Origin: Chrysopilus asiliformis
Taxonomy: Eukaryota; Arthropoda; Insecta; Diptera; Rhagionidae
Assembly (NCBI GenBank): GCA_964034945.1
Contig: OZ035962.1
Location: forward strand, 101,777,284 to 101,841,283
DNA length: 64,000 nt
Direction: 5' to 3'
Both the position numbers and the translations under genes were made by a program. This document shows, piece by piece, positions 24,091-35,048 of the stretch (positions are counted from its first letter, which is position 1; every line of letters begins with the position of its first letter). The notes beneath the pieces are model-generated. The model did not search any database. It worked only from the letters and a program-made list of their open reading frames with translations, and was not told where the DNA came from.

Positions 24091-24769
24091 AAAGTTGATG
24101 TATATTATGTGATTTGTCAAATGTGTGACAATTCAATAGACGAAACCATGAATTAAATTGAAATTTCCGGCTTACCTCTCTTTTGGTCCTTTCCCGTTCA
24201 GTTATATACATTGTCAGTACTCGTACAGATGGCATGGCTTTATATTTTTGGTAAGTAATGGTTTTCTATAATCTTTTCATCGCTTACCTACATCGAGAGG
24301 AGTTTCACCATTTGTTGCTTTCCAATAGTCTTATATTCGACTTAAGCTTATTTAGGAATTTGTCAACTGAAGATGATGCCCTAGGAGGATATGAAGTGAC
24401 TTTAAGACGGTTCCTATCAAGCGACTATGGTTATACGTAGTTGTAGATATTTTTTTTTTTTTTGCTTTTTGACAGCTATTTGACTTTTGCCTGAATCGAA
24501 TTTGTAGCCAACGATACACCAAATTCGAATTAAATCCCCTTTTCAGTTTTTGTTATAAGAACTATTTAGGGATTCTTGGAACAAAAGCAATACAAAAGAT
24601 TACAATTTTCTATCGTAGTCAAGGTATATTTGGGTAATAGGATAAATACCCAAGTTTCCGAAAGTCTTCTAATAGAACTAACAGTGCTAGTAAATAGTAC
24701 TAATATTAAACGGAGATATTCAGAAAAATTGATATCTTATGAGGAAGTGAGAGGGCTTGTTTTATGATG
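24091..24769. other. Unassigned DNA
   Basis: No gene recognised. A 60-codon plus frame at 24258-24440 has no known family. Confidence 0.4.
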
Positions 24770-24914
24770 ATTTCTTTGGGTAAATACCCTCTTCAAACCG
24801 TGGGAAGGCTCAATGTTTTTGATATAAATTTCTATTTTTTTATTTCTTTGGGTAAATACCCTTTTCAAACCGTGGGAGGGCTTTATATTTTTGATAACAA
24901 TTTCCATATTTTTA
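24770..24914 (+). repeat. 72-73-bp tandem duplication
   Basis: Two adjacent copies, each starting with TTCTTTGGGTAAATACCC and containing AAACCGTGGGARGGCT. The period keeps a reading frame (24 codons), so the open frame 24764-24973 has a repeated SLGKYPXQTVGXL unit. GGGTAAATACCC inside each copy is a perfect palindrome around AT. No gene context supports coding. Confidence 0.8.
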
Positions 24915-25281
24915 AAGCTATTATAAAAATTATACTGACTCTCCTATTCACTGCTCTTCGGATGGATTACTGAATCGGAACACCGAAGAAACAACAAAAT
25001 GTTATAGAAAGAAAATCATTTTTTGGACGAAAACTACGAATAAAAGATTAATAAATGTGCGCCGCTGGCAAATTTTTTTAAATAAAGTCTTGCGCCGAAC
25101 TTTGATTAGAAAATTTCGCCTACGGCGAACATTTATTAATCCTTTATTTGTAGTTTTCGTCCTAATAAAGATTTTCTTCCTATAAAATTTAAATCAAGAA
25201 CTACAGAATCCCAAGCAAGAATTAACTTAATTTCTCACGCTTTAGATTCTATAAATAACAGTGACGGGAATTTCAAAACCA
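24915..25281. repeat. Cluster of GCGCCG / GGCGAA words
   Basis: Within about 90 bp (25063-25150) the words TGCGCCGCTGGCAAAT, TGCGCCGAAC and TTCGCCTACGGCGAAC occur, in otherwise AT-rich DNA. AAGATTAATAAATG and ATTTATTAATCCTTT flank them as an inverted pair, with TTTTGGACGAAAACTACGAAT / TAGTTTTCGTCCTAATAAAG also inverted, so about 25010-25170 can fold as an imperfect inverted repeat. Confidence 0.5.
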
Positions 25282-25515
25282 GGGCACCAATCATGTATTC
25301 CGACGCGTCTCTGTCTTTCGACTTCGACGCAGCTTTTAACTCTTGACTTCGCCATATCTGCAGTTTGAAATTTCTCGGAATCGTCACTATGAATCCAAAC
25401 GTGATTCCGACTGTCACTCCAGGAAATTTGAAACTGCTGATATGGCGAAGTCAAGAGTTAAAAGCTGCGTCGAAGTCGAAAGACAGAGACGCGTCGGAAT
25501 ACATGATTGCTGCCC
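25282..25515. mobile_element. Fold-back MITE, copy 2
   Basis: 234 bp, same family as 3947-4174. Arms start GGGCACCAATCATGTATTCC and end GGAATACATGATTGCTGCCC; arm identity between the two sides is high, with one or two mismatches. TTTCAAAACC before the left arm matches the complement of the sequence after the right arm of copy 1, so the element may extend about 10 bp further out. Confidence 0.85.
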
Positions 25516-25610
25516 AGCAATGAAGACAAAAGCGCCGCAGGCGAAATCTTTGAAATAAACACATACGCCATTTCTGGAAAATCGTTATCATAGCACTAGT
25601 ATAACACTTA

Positions 25611-25750
25611 ATTGAAAATTCCGGGACAAAAGTTAATTGAAAATTAATAAATTGAAAATTCTGGGACAAAAGTTTTTTCCCAGGACGCCGCGTCGGGAGA
25701 ACATGCCTGATTCCGGGATTCTCCTGTCCAAGACGTATGGCCATCCTATT
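25611..25750 (-). repeat. TAGGGTGACCATACG-type repeat, copy 1
   Basis: On the minus strand: TAGGATGGCCATACGTCTTG, then ATCCCGGAATCAGG, GGCGTCCTGGGAAAAAACTT, TTGTCCCAGAATTTTCAATT. The last 25 bp (AATTGAAAATTCYGGGACAA on the plus strand) are duplicated. It matches 56297-56384. It has no coding capacity; class unknown. Confidence 0.6.
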
Positions 25751-25881
25751 ATTTCACGATTCTCCTCTTGGCGACTGTGGCTTTTCCGATGTTTTTTTTT
25801 GAGTCTGGACATACAGACTTTTAATTTTGTATATTAGATTAGAAGATTCTTCAGAGTAGAGTTTGTAAATGTCTTTTGGTG

Positions 25882-26069
25882 TTTTTATACCCGTATGGTG
25901 AAACCAAAGGGTATATTAGATTTGCCTTACCGTTTGTAACGCCAAGATTCCGTCATCACACAAAAAAAATGAATTACACCAGTGTGTTTAGAATGATAAA
26001 AATATTTAATTTTTGCATGTCCGTCCGTCTGTCTGTCTGTCTGTCCGTCTGTCTGTCTGTCTGTCTGTC

Positions 26070-26104
<35 letters not shown>

Positions 26105-26260
26105 CTGTGGTGCGGATTGCGGTCGCACGGATTGAGCTAGAGACTTGAAATTTTGCGCAGATTGGTTTTTCGTAAAATGCAAGGCTAAGTTCGTTAATGG
26201 GCAAATATGGACCATTAGGAAGTGGGGGGGGGGAGTACAATTATAGCTTTTGTTATATTT
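25882..26260 (-). mobile_element. Family A1, copy 3 (5' part deleted)
   Basis: Starts TTTTTATACCCGTATGGTGA (subterminal repeat at 25890-25901), GTTTGTAACGCCAAGA, AATTACACCAGTGTGTTTAG, a (GTCT/GTCC) array at about 26021-26108, the GAGCTAGAGACTTGAAATTT core, then jumps after a G run directly to ATTATAGCTTTTGTTAT, which is the far end. About 200 bp of the standard A1 interior is therefore deleted at the poly-G. Confidence 0.8.
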
Positions 26261-26815
26261 AATGCTAAACACGATACCCAATATTTAGAATAGGTAAATA
26301 ACTTAAATGGTTCAAATTTTAAATATCATTTCAAAAAGATTTTTGTAAAAAAAAGTCCATGATCTCAATTTAAGGACACCTCAAGTTTAATACCGCAAGT
26401 AAAAGTTTTATTCAATTTCGCTAGCCATAAGTAATTTAACAAATAATATCGTTTCGGAGAGAAAAAAAACCCTAATTTGTCCCAAGAATGGGTTTTCTTC
26501 GACAGTGCAATGTCATTACGTTCGGTGAATGGTAAATGAAGAGAAAAAAACAAATGCGATTGTCGTTATTCATGGTCTTTCATGATGAAATAAAGAAGAA
26601 CTAAACTAACTAACTTTTATGCTCCAGTTTTCTTTTATTAAGTAAAGTAGAAAATTTATCCATACATTTTTAAGATAAGAAGAGTGAATTTCCGACTTTA
26701 TCAGTTTAATGCCATAAAACTGGGACTCCATTTCAATTACAAAGTTACAAAGACGAAAAATTTCGCTAGTGATGCACTCTATGTTAGATGGTTGGTTGTT
26801 TTATACTTTACCCAG
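26261..26815. other. Unassigned DNA
   Basis: No gene or element recognised before the candidate exon that follows. Confidence 0.4.
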
Positions 26816-27053
26816 TTTTGTAATTGGTTCTAACAAAAGGACTATGAAAACTCTTCCGTCCGAAGACACCCAAAGACTCTCACTGAAACTGTTATCGCGT
26901 TCTCAATTAGGATCAGAACTAATTAATCGCATACTAAACCTAATTGCGCAAGACTTTCCTCCACATAAAAAGAATAACGACAGATTTCCGTCTTTTGTGC
27001 AGTTTTCCGACTCAAGAATAGATTTAGATCCGACTACAGATATTTTACTATAA
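26816..27053 (+). CDS. Candidate terminal exon, unknown
   Basis: A good acceptor-like sequence (TTGTTTTATACTTTACCCAG) ends at 26815. The frame after it runs to a TAA at 27051 and encodes a polar, Leu/Ser-rich stretch (KTLPSEDTQRLSLKLLSRSQ, then ELINRILNLIAQDF) with C- or G-ending codons more common than in the flanks. No donor partner or upstream exon found and no family recognised. An ATG at 26769 could also start a 94-codon frame without splicing. Confidence 0.25.
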
Positions 27054-27660
27054 TTCTTCGTATATATAATTTATTTTTTCGGTTTAGTTTTTTTCTTCGC
27101 CAGCCAGTGCCATTTTATTTTTATATTCATTTCAGGTTTTTTATCTCGAAAAAGTGTGGTCGATTTGCAAATTTCCAAGTAAGAAATTTTCGTCTTTTTC
27201 TCCTACTAAAAATTCAGCGTTGCCAAGGAGCGAGCGGAGGGTGTGCTAATTGTTATCTCAGTTTGAGAAAAAAAAATTTACATAGCTATACTGCTCGGGC
27301 TTAAAATTAATTTGCATAAATTGAGCTTCTTGGCTAAGTCAAGAAATTCCCATCGTGATGCTTGAGGAAAATTCTATCTGATTTTTCTTATATATTTCCA
27401 GTCAGTTGTCGCAAAGCTCATTTTAGACGAAAATCACATTTTTTCGTTTTTTTTTTCTTAGGATTTTATATTGAAAGAAATTTAAAAACAAAAGGAATTT
27501 TGCAAATACAAAAGACAAAGAGCTTGTTATATAATCTTGTATAACTAACCATATGAAAACAATTTTCGATTTATCTTGCTGATTTAGAGCAATTGCCTAG
27601 AGTCTCAGTTCTCGTAAAGTAGGTATGTACCAGGGAAAAACGATTATACAATTGCCTTAC
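27054..27660. other. Unassigned DNA
   Basis: No gene or element recognised; short frames only. Confidence 0.4.
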
Positions 27661-27958
27661 AGTTGTTTACTCTGACTTTATTAGATGGCAATAAAAATTG
27701 GAAAATCGTGCAAGGCATCATTTCTACGCTTGAAGAATTGCAGGGATGTGTATGAGAAGAAGTCGACAGCACACTAAGGGTGATTTTAGACCCCACAGAG
27801 AGCTCTCCCGGGCGATATAGATATATCGAATGTAAAAATCCACTTTGTGCCAGATCGAGTGTGAAATCCTCAGAAATAAATGTGGCATCCTTACGCAAAT
27901 AATGTCTCCCATTAGGAGATGTTCTATTCTTCCGTATTATTCTTTTTGGTCCTTCCGA
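27661..27958 (-). CDS. Candidate internal exon, unknown
   Basis: On the minus strand an acceptor-like ATCTACAG ends at 27959 and a GTAAGG donor-like word begins at 27660. The 298 bp between are open in one frame (99 codons, stop only in the would-be intron). The product is protein-like and possibly extracellular: ISEDFTLDLAQSGFLHSIYL, GELSVGSKITLSVLS, then two cysteines (HPCNSS, MMPCTIF). No signal peptide and no family recognised; partner exons not found within several hundred bases. Confidence 0.25.
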
Positions 27959-28529
27959 CTGTAGATCCTACTATATATTTAAAAGTAAAAATCACACAGT
28001 CTGTAACTGTCTTCCTTGTGTCTAGTTTACTACTGTGCTTGCAGTGTATATCTTTTTATTTTGATAAAACACCTTGGCTCGTAATTACAGGATTTCTATC
28101 TTCTTGTCAACTTTAATTCACCTTTTGGGGAAACTCACTCCATCGAGAATCAAATCGAAAGACTAAAAGTCCTTCCATCAACCTATACACTGTATCAATA
28201 TATTTAGAATGAATCCTACTAGCAGAGCCTTTAGATATTTATTGGTTTTGGACGACAAAAAGAGAAGAAAACGAAAAACGAGTAAAAACCTTTTTTTTCG
28301 TAAGTTTTATTGATTTCGACAATGGACTTCTGTGTCTTTTTAGGGTTCAATTTCCGGATGGCAAAGCGACATCTAATATCCTATGTCGAATTCAAGAAGA
28401 AGATGAAATTGTTTTTTTTTGTGCATTTTATTGTCTATTACATTTTAGGGTGATACTTTTCAATGAGATGCTATTATTTTTAACCATTGTACGATTATTT
28501 GATTTTTAATTTAAAATATAATGGTTAAG
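27959..28529. other. Unassigned DNA
   Basis: No gene or element recognised. Confidence 0.4.
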
Positions 28530-29072
28530 TCGTATCTTAAATAACTTGAAAACGCGTTGACCTACCGAGTTGAAATTATGGAGAAGTAACGGTAGCTATA
28601 ACGGGGACCCACCATACATTTTTTTTATGAAAAAATACAGTTTTTTTGAAAATTTGTCGAAACACGCACTTTTAGGAAAGAATCAATATAACAAAATTAA
28701 AGGACATAAAATTTTCTACATTTTCTGCTTTAAAAGGTTTTTTTGTGTCTCTAACGGTTCTCGAAAACTATGCGATATTATGAAAAAATGCACGTAAACA
28801 AATTTATAGGAAATAAAATTTTCTACATCTTTTGGTTCTCAACATATTTCAAAAAAATTAAGTTTTTTGAAAATTTCTTGGTTTTTATTGAAAATTTCTC
28901 GAAAACTATGCGCTATTATGAAAAAATGCATTTAACCAAATTTATAGGAAATCAAATTTTCTACATCTTTTGCTTTAACGGTTTTTATGTATCTTTAATG
29001 GTTCTCAAGAAATTTGTAAAGATATTTTTTTCACATATTTTTTCCGAAACTAATTATTGCAGAGAATAGTTT
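28530..29072 (+). mobile_element. Family G copy 2, truncated, with internal duplication
   Basis: Starts inside the element at CGTATCTTAAATAACTTGAA, AACGCGTTGACCTACCGAGT, then AGTAACGGTAGCTATAACGG (identical to 48.95 kb) and continues to TTGCAGAGAATAG, which parallels the right end at 49174. The GTCT array and left end are missing. A module of about 138 bp is tandemly doubled (TCGAAAACTATGCG at 28761 and 28899). Non-coding. Confidence 0.6.
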
Positions 29073-29104
29073 TGTATTGATCACAACTGGTATTGTTTAT
29101 AATT

Positions 29105-29991
29105 GTAAACATAACAAAAGCTATAATTGCCAATCTCGCAATTATTGAAAACCCGTATGGTGATTTAAATGACCGGCGAACATTTGTATCAAAATTCCAC
29201 TTTGAAGTCAAATTTTCCGACAAGATTTTTTAAAATGTATTTCAATCGGATTTTGATGTATGGGAGTTTTATGTAGAATCATATCCTAAATAACTTTTTT
29301 TACACTCTTTTGATAAGATGCACCGTTTTCAAGATATTCACAAAAAACGATTTCGTTGGTACCCCTCCTAATGGTCCATTTTTGCCCATTAACGAACTTA
29401 GCCTTGCATTTTACGAAAAACGAATCTGTGTAACATTTCAAGTCTGTAGCTCAATCCGTGCGCCCGCAATCCGCGCCACAGACAGACAGACGGACGGACA
29501 GACTGACGGACAGACTGACGGACAGACTGACGGACAGACTGACGGACAGACGGACGGACATGCAAAATTCAATTTTTTTTATCATTCTGGTGTAATTCAT
29601 TTTTGTGTGTAATGACGGGATCTTGGCGTTACAAACGGTAAGGCAAATTTAATATACCCTTTGGTTTCACCATACGGGCAGAGAACAAATAATCTAGAGA
29701 ATAAACTCTTAGAACAAATTTTTGACAAATTTCCCCTTCGAAGGGGGGAAAATTGTCCTTATCATTCACTAGCTACGGCCTAAAAGTTAATTACTTTTAG
29801 ACTAGGGAGCACGAAGCAGAGAGAACATTTCTCGTAGTATCTATTCAATGAGATGGAGGAATCGAATGGATAATTTTTTCCGTGTTACATCGGATCCTCT
29901 TGCTTCATCTCACAGTGGAAAAATTTTCTCTAAAAATTTGTTCTAAGAGTTTGTTCTCTAGATTATTTGTTCTCTGATACGGGTATAAAAA
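29105..29991 (+). mobile_element. Family A1, copy 2, with nested MITE
   Basis: GTAAACATAACAAAAGCTAT start, CCCGTATGGTGA at 29152-29163, core CATTTCAAGTCTGTAGCTCA near 29430, a GACA/GACT/GACG array at about 29477-29560, GTTACAAACGGTAAGG, and TCACCATACGGG at 29667-29678. The final TATAAAAA of the element is separated from this by a 298-bp insertion (29679-29976). This copy shows the 12-bp subterminal inverted repeat of A1 perfectly. Confidence 0.85.
29679..29976. mobile_element. Nested 298-bp MITE, hAT-like ends
   Basis: Ends begin CAGAGAACAAATAATCTAGA on both strands; the inverted repeats match over about 44 bp with one mismatch. ATACGGG (29672-29678) is repeated at 29977-29983, so a clear target-site duplication of 7 bp is present, dating the insertion after that of the A element. 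CAGAG ends suggest hAT, where 8 bp would be usual. A CCCCTTCGAAGGGG palindrome lies near 29733. Non-coding. Confidence 0.85.
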
Positions 29992-32053
29992 TTAATTACA
30001 AAGATGGCTAACAACATTTTTTTTTTAAATACATAAGCAAAATAATGAATGGCTTTATTTCATATTACATGATTTTGTTTAAGGCCATCCAAACGGAATT
30101 ACAAATTACAAATAAAATGGTCATGTACAATTGTTTTAAAAGTTTGCTCGTTGGAATGTAAGACTTTTCCGTGCTTGTTAGCGTCCCAGTAACTTTGCCT
30201 TAAAACTCTTCTTCAATTGGAGAATTAAACAGTGTTAAAAGTTGGTTGTAGGTGCCAATGAATGAAAATGTTGATATTCCATTTTGTACAATCGCAAGTG
30301 AACATATTTTAAACAGGATTAGCACAAATCTTCTGATTAATCCACTTATCTTCGTTTAGATAACTTTCAAGGCGATGGATAATCCACTAAGAAAACTGTT
30401 TAAGACAAGTATAGGTATGTTAAATACTTTCTTTTTATAAAGAAAAAAGAACAGAAAAAAAGATACATATAAATTAGCTTTATTGTCGAGTACAAGCAAA
30501 AGTTAAGACTGTCAAACACTTACAGACACTGTCTGGGTTGTCTTAAAAGTTTCATGACTCTGTCTGTTATGTCGATATCTAAATATTTAACAATAACCAT
30601 AGTTAGATGTCGAGATATTCGCCAAATACAACACAATACTGGAATATTTAGGCGAGCTGAGCAGTTGAGAACAAAATAATAAAATAAGAAAAAAGTTTAT
30701 GTGATATCGGCTCTAAGTTCTTTTCTCAAACTGAATTTAAGGCAACTTTTCACAAAAGTCTATCGTCCTCGTCTGTATCTGTCAGTAGAAATTCCTTTGC
30801 ACAACAATGAATTCAATTTAACCGAAACTTTGACTTCAATGTACTTCACCTTCATGTTTCGAATGTTTTTTGCACATTCCTAGACCTAAACTTGGACGTA
30901 GCCATAGTATTCCTCATTCATCTTGAGCGTTTTTTTTTTCGCTTGTCACCATAGTGGAAGCTATCAGCTTTGCATTTTGCAATTTTTTTTTGTTGCTACT
31001 ATTTGCAAGTTGAAGACTATCGAATGGAATACCAACGAATGGCGAAATATTCGTTAAACAATACTGAAAACTGAATTTCCCCGGCGAATGACGATGAACC
31101 AGTTTCATTGATCCCTAAAAGTTTAAATGCCATCACTGATAAAAAGTTTAAATTCCCGCTCATTTTATTTCGAGTGTTTTTTTTTATTTATTTTTCTATT
31201 TTATATTCGCTTTTTCCATTTTATTGAATAGGTAATTCAATTATTGCAGTGTTTAAAGTTGTTTAAAACTATTAGGAAGAAATTTCTGTGTTCGCTGAAT
31301 TGAAGAAATTGAATCCAGATGGAAGGAACGCCCTGGACAGACCAGATGATAGAATTTTTGCATGCATTAAATTGTTCCAGATAAAGACAAGAACGAACAT
31401 CAAATAACATCCAGCTGATTTCAGAACTTCAAAGTATGTCCAGTTGAATAGTGGATAGCATATATCAAATGGCATCTTATGTAGAATACCAGTACCTAGT
31501 TTTGCGATGCTTTTCGAATTTCAATTTGCAAAGAAATTCAGAAAAGCAAAAAGGTTGTTCGTTTTTTCTCAAAAAAGTAGGTTTCCAATGGACGTGGAAT
31601 TTAAATCGGAATGATTTTCTTGAAGTTCTTCTTTTGAAATTGTTAGAAGTTTTCTATTCAATAAGAAGATATTTTTAATCAATTATTTTGTCAAGTAAAA
31701 TAAAATGTTCAACTGGATTAATGCTATTTAAATCAGCAATTGTCAACTTTTATTAATTGTTGAAAACAGTAGGAATTTTTTATCAAGATTTTAATGTTTA
31801 AAATTGAAAAAAAAGATCTTTAATAAGTTTATAAGAAATTCTAGTTACGTCTTTTCACAATGCCAAGAAAAATGTCACTAAATTTCCTAATAAAAAAAAC
31901 ATTTCGGAGGAAATAAATAACTTTTTGAAAAAAACCTTTAAACCATTGTCTTCCAATCGGTAAGCCGTGACCCATGAAAGATTGCTAATAAAACGCCATT
32001 TTTTAAGGAAAAATTGAAATTCTCTAAAAGCGTCAACAAATTGACGTCTCTTA
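29992..32053. other. Unassigned AT-rich DNA
   Basis: No gene or element recognised. Frames up to 75 codons on both strands without known family. Confidence 0.45.
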
Positions 32054-32526
32054 AGCGGCCCTTACACGTTCAATCTTGCAGTCAATCATGCTGTCACAGC
32101 AAAAAGCTTATTTGCACTAGACACTCAATCATGCACGCAAGCATTAGTAATTAGAAACAGCCAAACCGACAGTACACAGCACAAATATGAATTTAAACCA
32201 TTTTTGTCCTTATATTTTTCGCTTTTCGTCATCCACAACTCACTTCTTTGTCTATATAACTCGAAAAAGGATTCCCAAAAAACTTGGTCTTTTATATGCG
32301 ACATCTTTTCACTACTAAAAATTCGCCTGAAATAACGAAATGATTGACAGTATCACCATAGACGTTCAAGCATGCTGTCATTCACAAATCTCCCTTGAAA
32401 GATATCAAAATGATTTTGATATTGGCCAGCATGCTGTCAATCATGAAATTTGCATGACCACAGACGTTCAAAATGCTGTCACAGCATGCAATGATTGACT
32501 ACAAGATTGAACGTGTAGGGACCGCT
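32054..32526. mobile_element. Harbinger-like MITE H2, TTA target duplication
   Basis: 473 bp. Ends AGCGGCCCTTACACGTTCAA and (complement of right) AGCGGTCCCTACACGTTCAA, matched for about 38 bp with few mismatches. TTA at 32051-32053 and 32527-32529. CATGCTGTCA or its complement recurs at least four times inside and derives from the subterminal region. Non-coding. Confidence 0.8.
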
Positions 32527-32634
32527 TTAACTTTAGTGGTGATTTTTTAAGAGGATTTGATATTTTTGGTAAAAGTTAATAGACGATTCTAACCTTAAAG
32601 ACCTCTTAACTGAAAACGTCCTCCCAATGAGCTT

Positions 32635-32687
32635 TTACGATCTTTTAACTTATGTGTAGCGTTTACATATAAGTTAAAAGATCGTAA
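32635..32687. repeat. Short hairpin
   Basis: TTACGATCTTTTAACTTAT and its complement ATAAGTTAAAAGATCGTAA face each other over about 12 bp, a strong stem of 19 bp with more partial pairing toward the loop. It lies between H2 and H3. It may be a relic of another inverted-repeat element. Confidence 0.7.
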
Positions 32688-32727
32688 CAAATTTTCGGGC
32701 GGGCACCAAAAAAAAATTTTGATATTA

Positions 32728-32891
32728 ACCCGGCCTTTACACGCGACTGTAAAGGCTGTCAGTAGCACAGACTTCAAATGTCAAATTACTGACAACGAAT
32801 TAAAATACATTTAGCGAACTGGCAGTCAGTGCATTTACACGAGTCTGTGTCAGCGACTGTGTCAGCTCTACAGACGCGACTAAGGGCCGGA
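32728..32891. mobile_element. Harbinger-like MITE H3, TTA target duplication
   Basis: 164 bp. Left end ACCCGGCCTTTACACGCGAC, right end (complement) TCCGGCCCTTAGTCGCGTCT: similar but with indels. TTA at 32725-32727 and 32892-32894. GCGACTGT/TGTCAG words repeat inside. Same architecture as H1, H2, H4 and H5. Confidence 0.6.
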
Positions 32892-32897
32892 TTAGGA

Positions 32898-33015
32898 AAG
32901 TTATGTAAAATGGGATTCTAAACATTTTTTGCCTCGCACTCTTTTTGATAAAATTCAGTGTTTTGGAGAAAATCGAGGAAAAAGTTGGATTTGCATGGAA
33001 GACGGGAAGAAAGTC
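32898..33015 (+). mobile_element. Family A2 fragment
   Basis: AGTTATGTAAAATGGGATTC, TTTTTGATAAAATTCAGTGT, TTGCATGGAAGACGGG follow the A2 module order. It overlaps the start of a 127-codon frame (32945-33328), which makes that frame unlikely to be a gene. Confidence 0.5.
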
Positions 33016-33350
33016 GAAATTTTATCTTTTTTCTGCAAAATGCATGAAAATTTGTCTCTTCGTCACGTTCCATGCCACCAACAATAAATTTTTACTTGAG
33101 TGGAATGATTTTCAATCATCATTGTCTTCATATAAAGATAAATTTACAAAAATTGAAAGAAACAATTTTAGAATCGAAAAAAAAACTGTTTGCAATGAAT
33201 GCAAATTGACTTTTTTTCTATTATTTCTTTATTTTGCTGGCATAATCACTTTACTGATGTTCTTGATTGCCTGCAACTTCATTAATTTTATGTCTGCCAA
33301 ATTTTATTTTCATATGACTGAAATATAGCATGTATTTAATCCTAATTATT

Positions 33351-33492
33351 ACCCCGATTCTGATAGACGTGTCGTTTTCGACAAGAGTGATTTTACGTGT
33401 TTTGGTTGGTAGGAAAGCACAGTTGTTAGTGCTGTTGTTAGTACACGTAAAACTACTCTTGTCGAACACGACAGTACTATCAGAATAGGGGT
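33351..33492. mobile_element. 142-bp inverted-repeat MITE
   Basis: Left ACCCCGATTCTGATAGACGT and complement of right ACCCCTATTCTGATAGTACT; arms of about 48 bp continue through TCGACAAGAGT and TTTTACGTGT. Only about 45 bp separate the arms. No clear target duplication. Open frames on both strands here are incidental. Confidence 0.8.
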
Positions 33493-34871
33493 CTTTATTT
33501 TTCATGGTTAAAATCATATTTTTTTCCAACCAGCACATTTTTTTCCAATATCGTTAGAAAATCGTAAATGGAAACAAAATTGACGAGTTGAACCAACAAA
33601 ATTACAACTAAATTGAATTGAACCGTTTTTAAATGTTTCAATTTTCGGATCATGTATTATAAGACGTAGCAAATTTCGTTAAGTTGACATGTTCCTTGAA
33701 AAAAGAATTTCTTCACTTTTCAAAACCAGGGAAAAAATACGACGTTTTTCGCATATCTCAGCGTGAGGACATCATTTCAGTCAATTTATTTGATGTATGT
33801 TTATGCACCTCGATCAAATTTTCCTTTTATCTAATTTAATGAAGATTTTGTTTATTTTTTTTACATCTGACAAAGTGCTGTGATGTCTTTCAAAATCTTA
33901 ATTCAACGAAATATCCTTGAGTGGTGAATCTAAACACTCGTATGTGTGTTTATGATGTTCATTTTGTGGTGCGAAATGTTGAAAATATTTTCAATTTTCC
34001 TATATAAGATTTATTTTTGTATATTGCTTGCTCGAAAAACAGGATAATGCTTTATAGGATGATAGACAAACGACATACATTCTAGTGTTGAGAGGGAGGT
34101 AAAAGATGTGGCGAATGGAAGGTAAATCAGAGAGCATCGTTGACAGCCGACATGATTTGATTTTACTTTTCAGATGAATGGAAGAAAATCCTGGTGCCGG
34201 CACTTTTCGCGTGCCACTGTCAAAAATACCTCATGAAATATTAAATGTGTTTCGTGAAGATAAAAGGAAACAACTACGCGAACAGAATATTTGACGCTCG
34301 AGTTTCCTCGGAAAATGGAAAAGCGCACAGATAAGGCCCAAAAATTATTCTTATACTATACGAACGAGTATATCGCTATAGGTTGTACCCAGAATGATCA
34401 CACAAGACGACAAAGGATGGCGGTGGACCCATCTTCTATCCTCCGAATCATCTAAAATCCCAAACATCTAAAATACGAAATCCGAAACCCGATCGTTAGG
34501 GCTTAGGAGACTTCTAGTTAAGCTTATGTTCGGTTGGGATTGCATGAGGTAGTCACTGAAAGATCTAAGTGGTGGAAATGGAAAATGTTTTTGATATTAT
34601 TCATTTTAAATTGTATTCTCCATAATATATAAAACATTATAAACAACTACACGGGCTCTCAATGGTTTTCATAACAGGAACACCTCCTCGTTACCGATGA
34701 ATATGCTTAACGTCGACAGGTTGCCTCGTAAATAATTTCTGGTCTCAAGTATCAGTAAAATGACAATTCTTTTATTCAAAAATAGTTTTAAAAAAAATAC
34801 TTTATCCCGACAACCTTTTTCGCTGGCGTACTCCGTACCGAGCTAGTTTCTTCTATACATATATGTATATA
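33493..34871. other. Unassigned DNA
   Basis: No gene or element recognised; frames up to 67 codons only. Confidence 0.45.
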
Positions 34872-35048
34872 CTAGCTTGCATATTCAAATTTTTTTTTTT
34901 ATGGTCTATGTTGGAGCTAAATTTCAGGCCAATCGGCTCGGTAGTTTCCCCGCGAAAGGGTAACATAGAGGAAGAGGTAAGTTTCGAGATGACTTTACCC
35001 CCTCCCTTTACTGCCCCCACCCCTCGCGCTACTTTTCCGTATTCCGAT
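34872..35048 (-). mobile_element. Helitron (family B) 3' fragment
   Basis: On the minus strand the end ...CTAG is at 34872-34875, but the hairpin word is deleted. TATGGTCTATGTTGGAGCTA and GGCCAATCGGCTCGGTAGTT match the other Helitrons. The element stops at 35048, where MITE H6 begins. Confidence 0.75.

Noticed and set aside
32945..33328. 127-codon plus frame with NNKFLLEWNDFQSSLSS, faintly like the start of a BTB domain
   Set aside because: The frame begins inside an A2 repeat fragment, the rest does not follow the BTB fold, and no acceptor site is evident.
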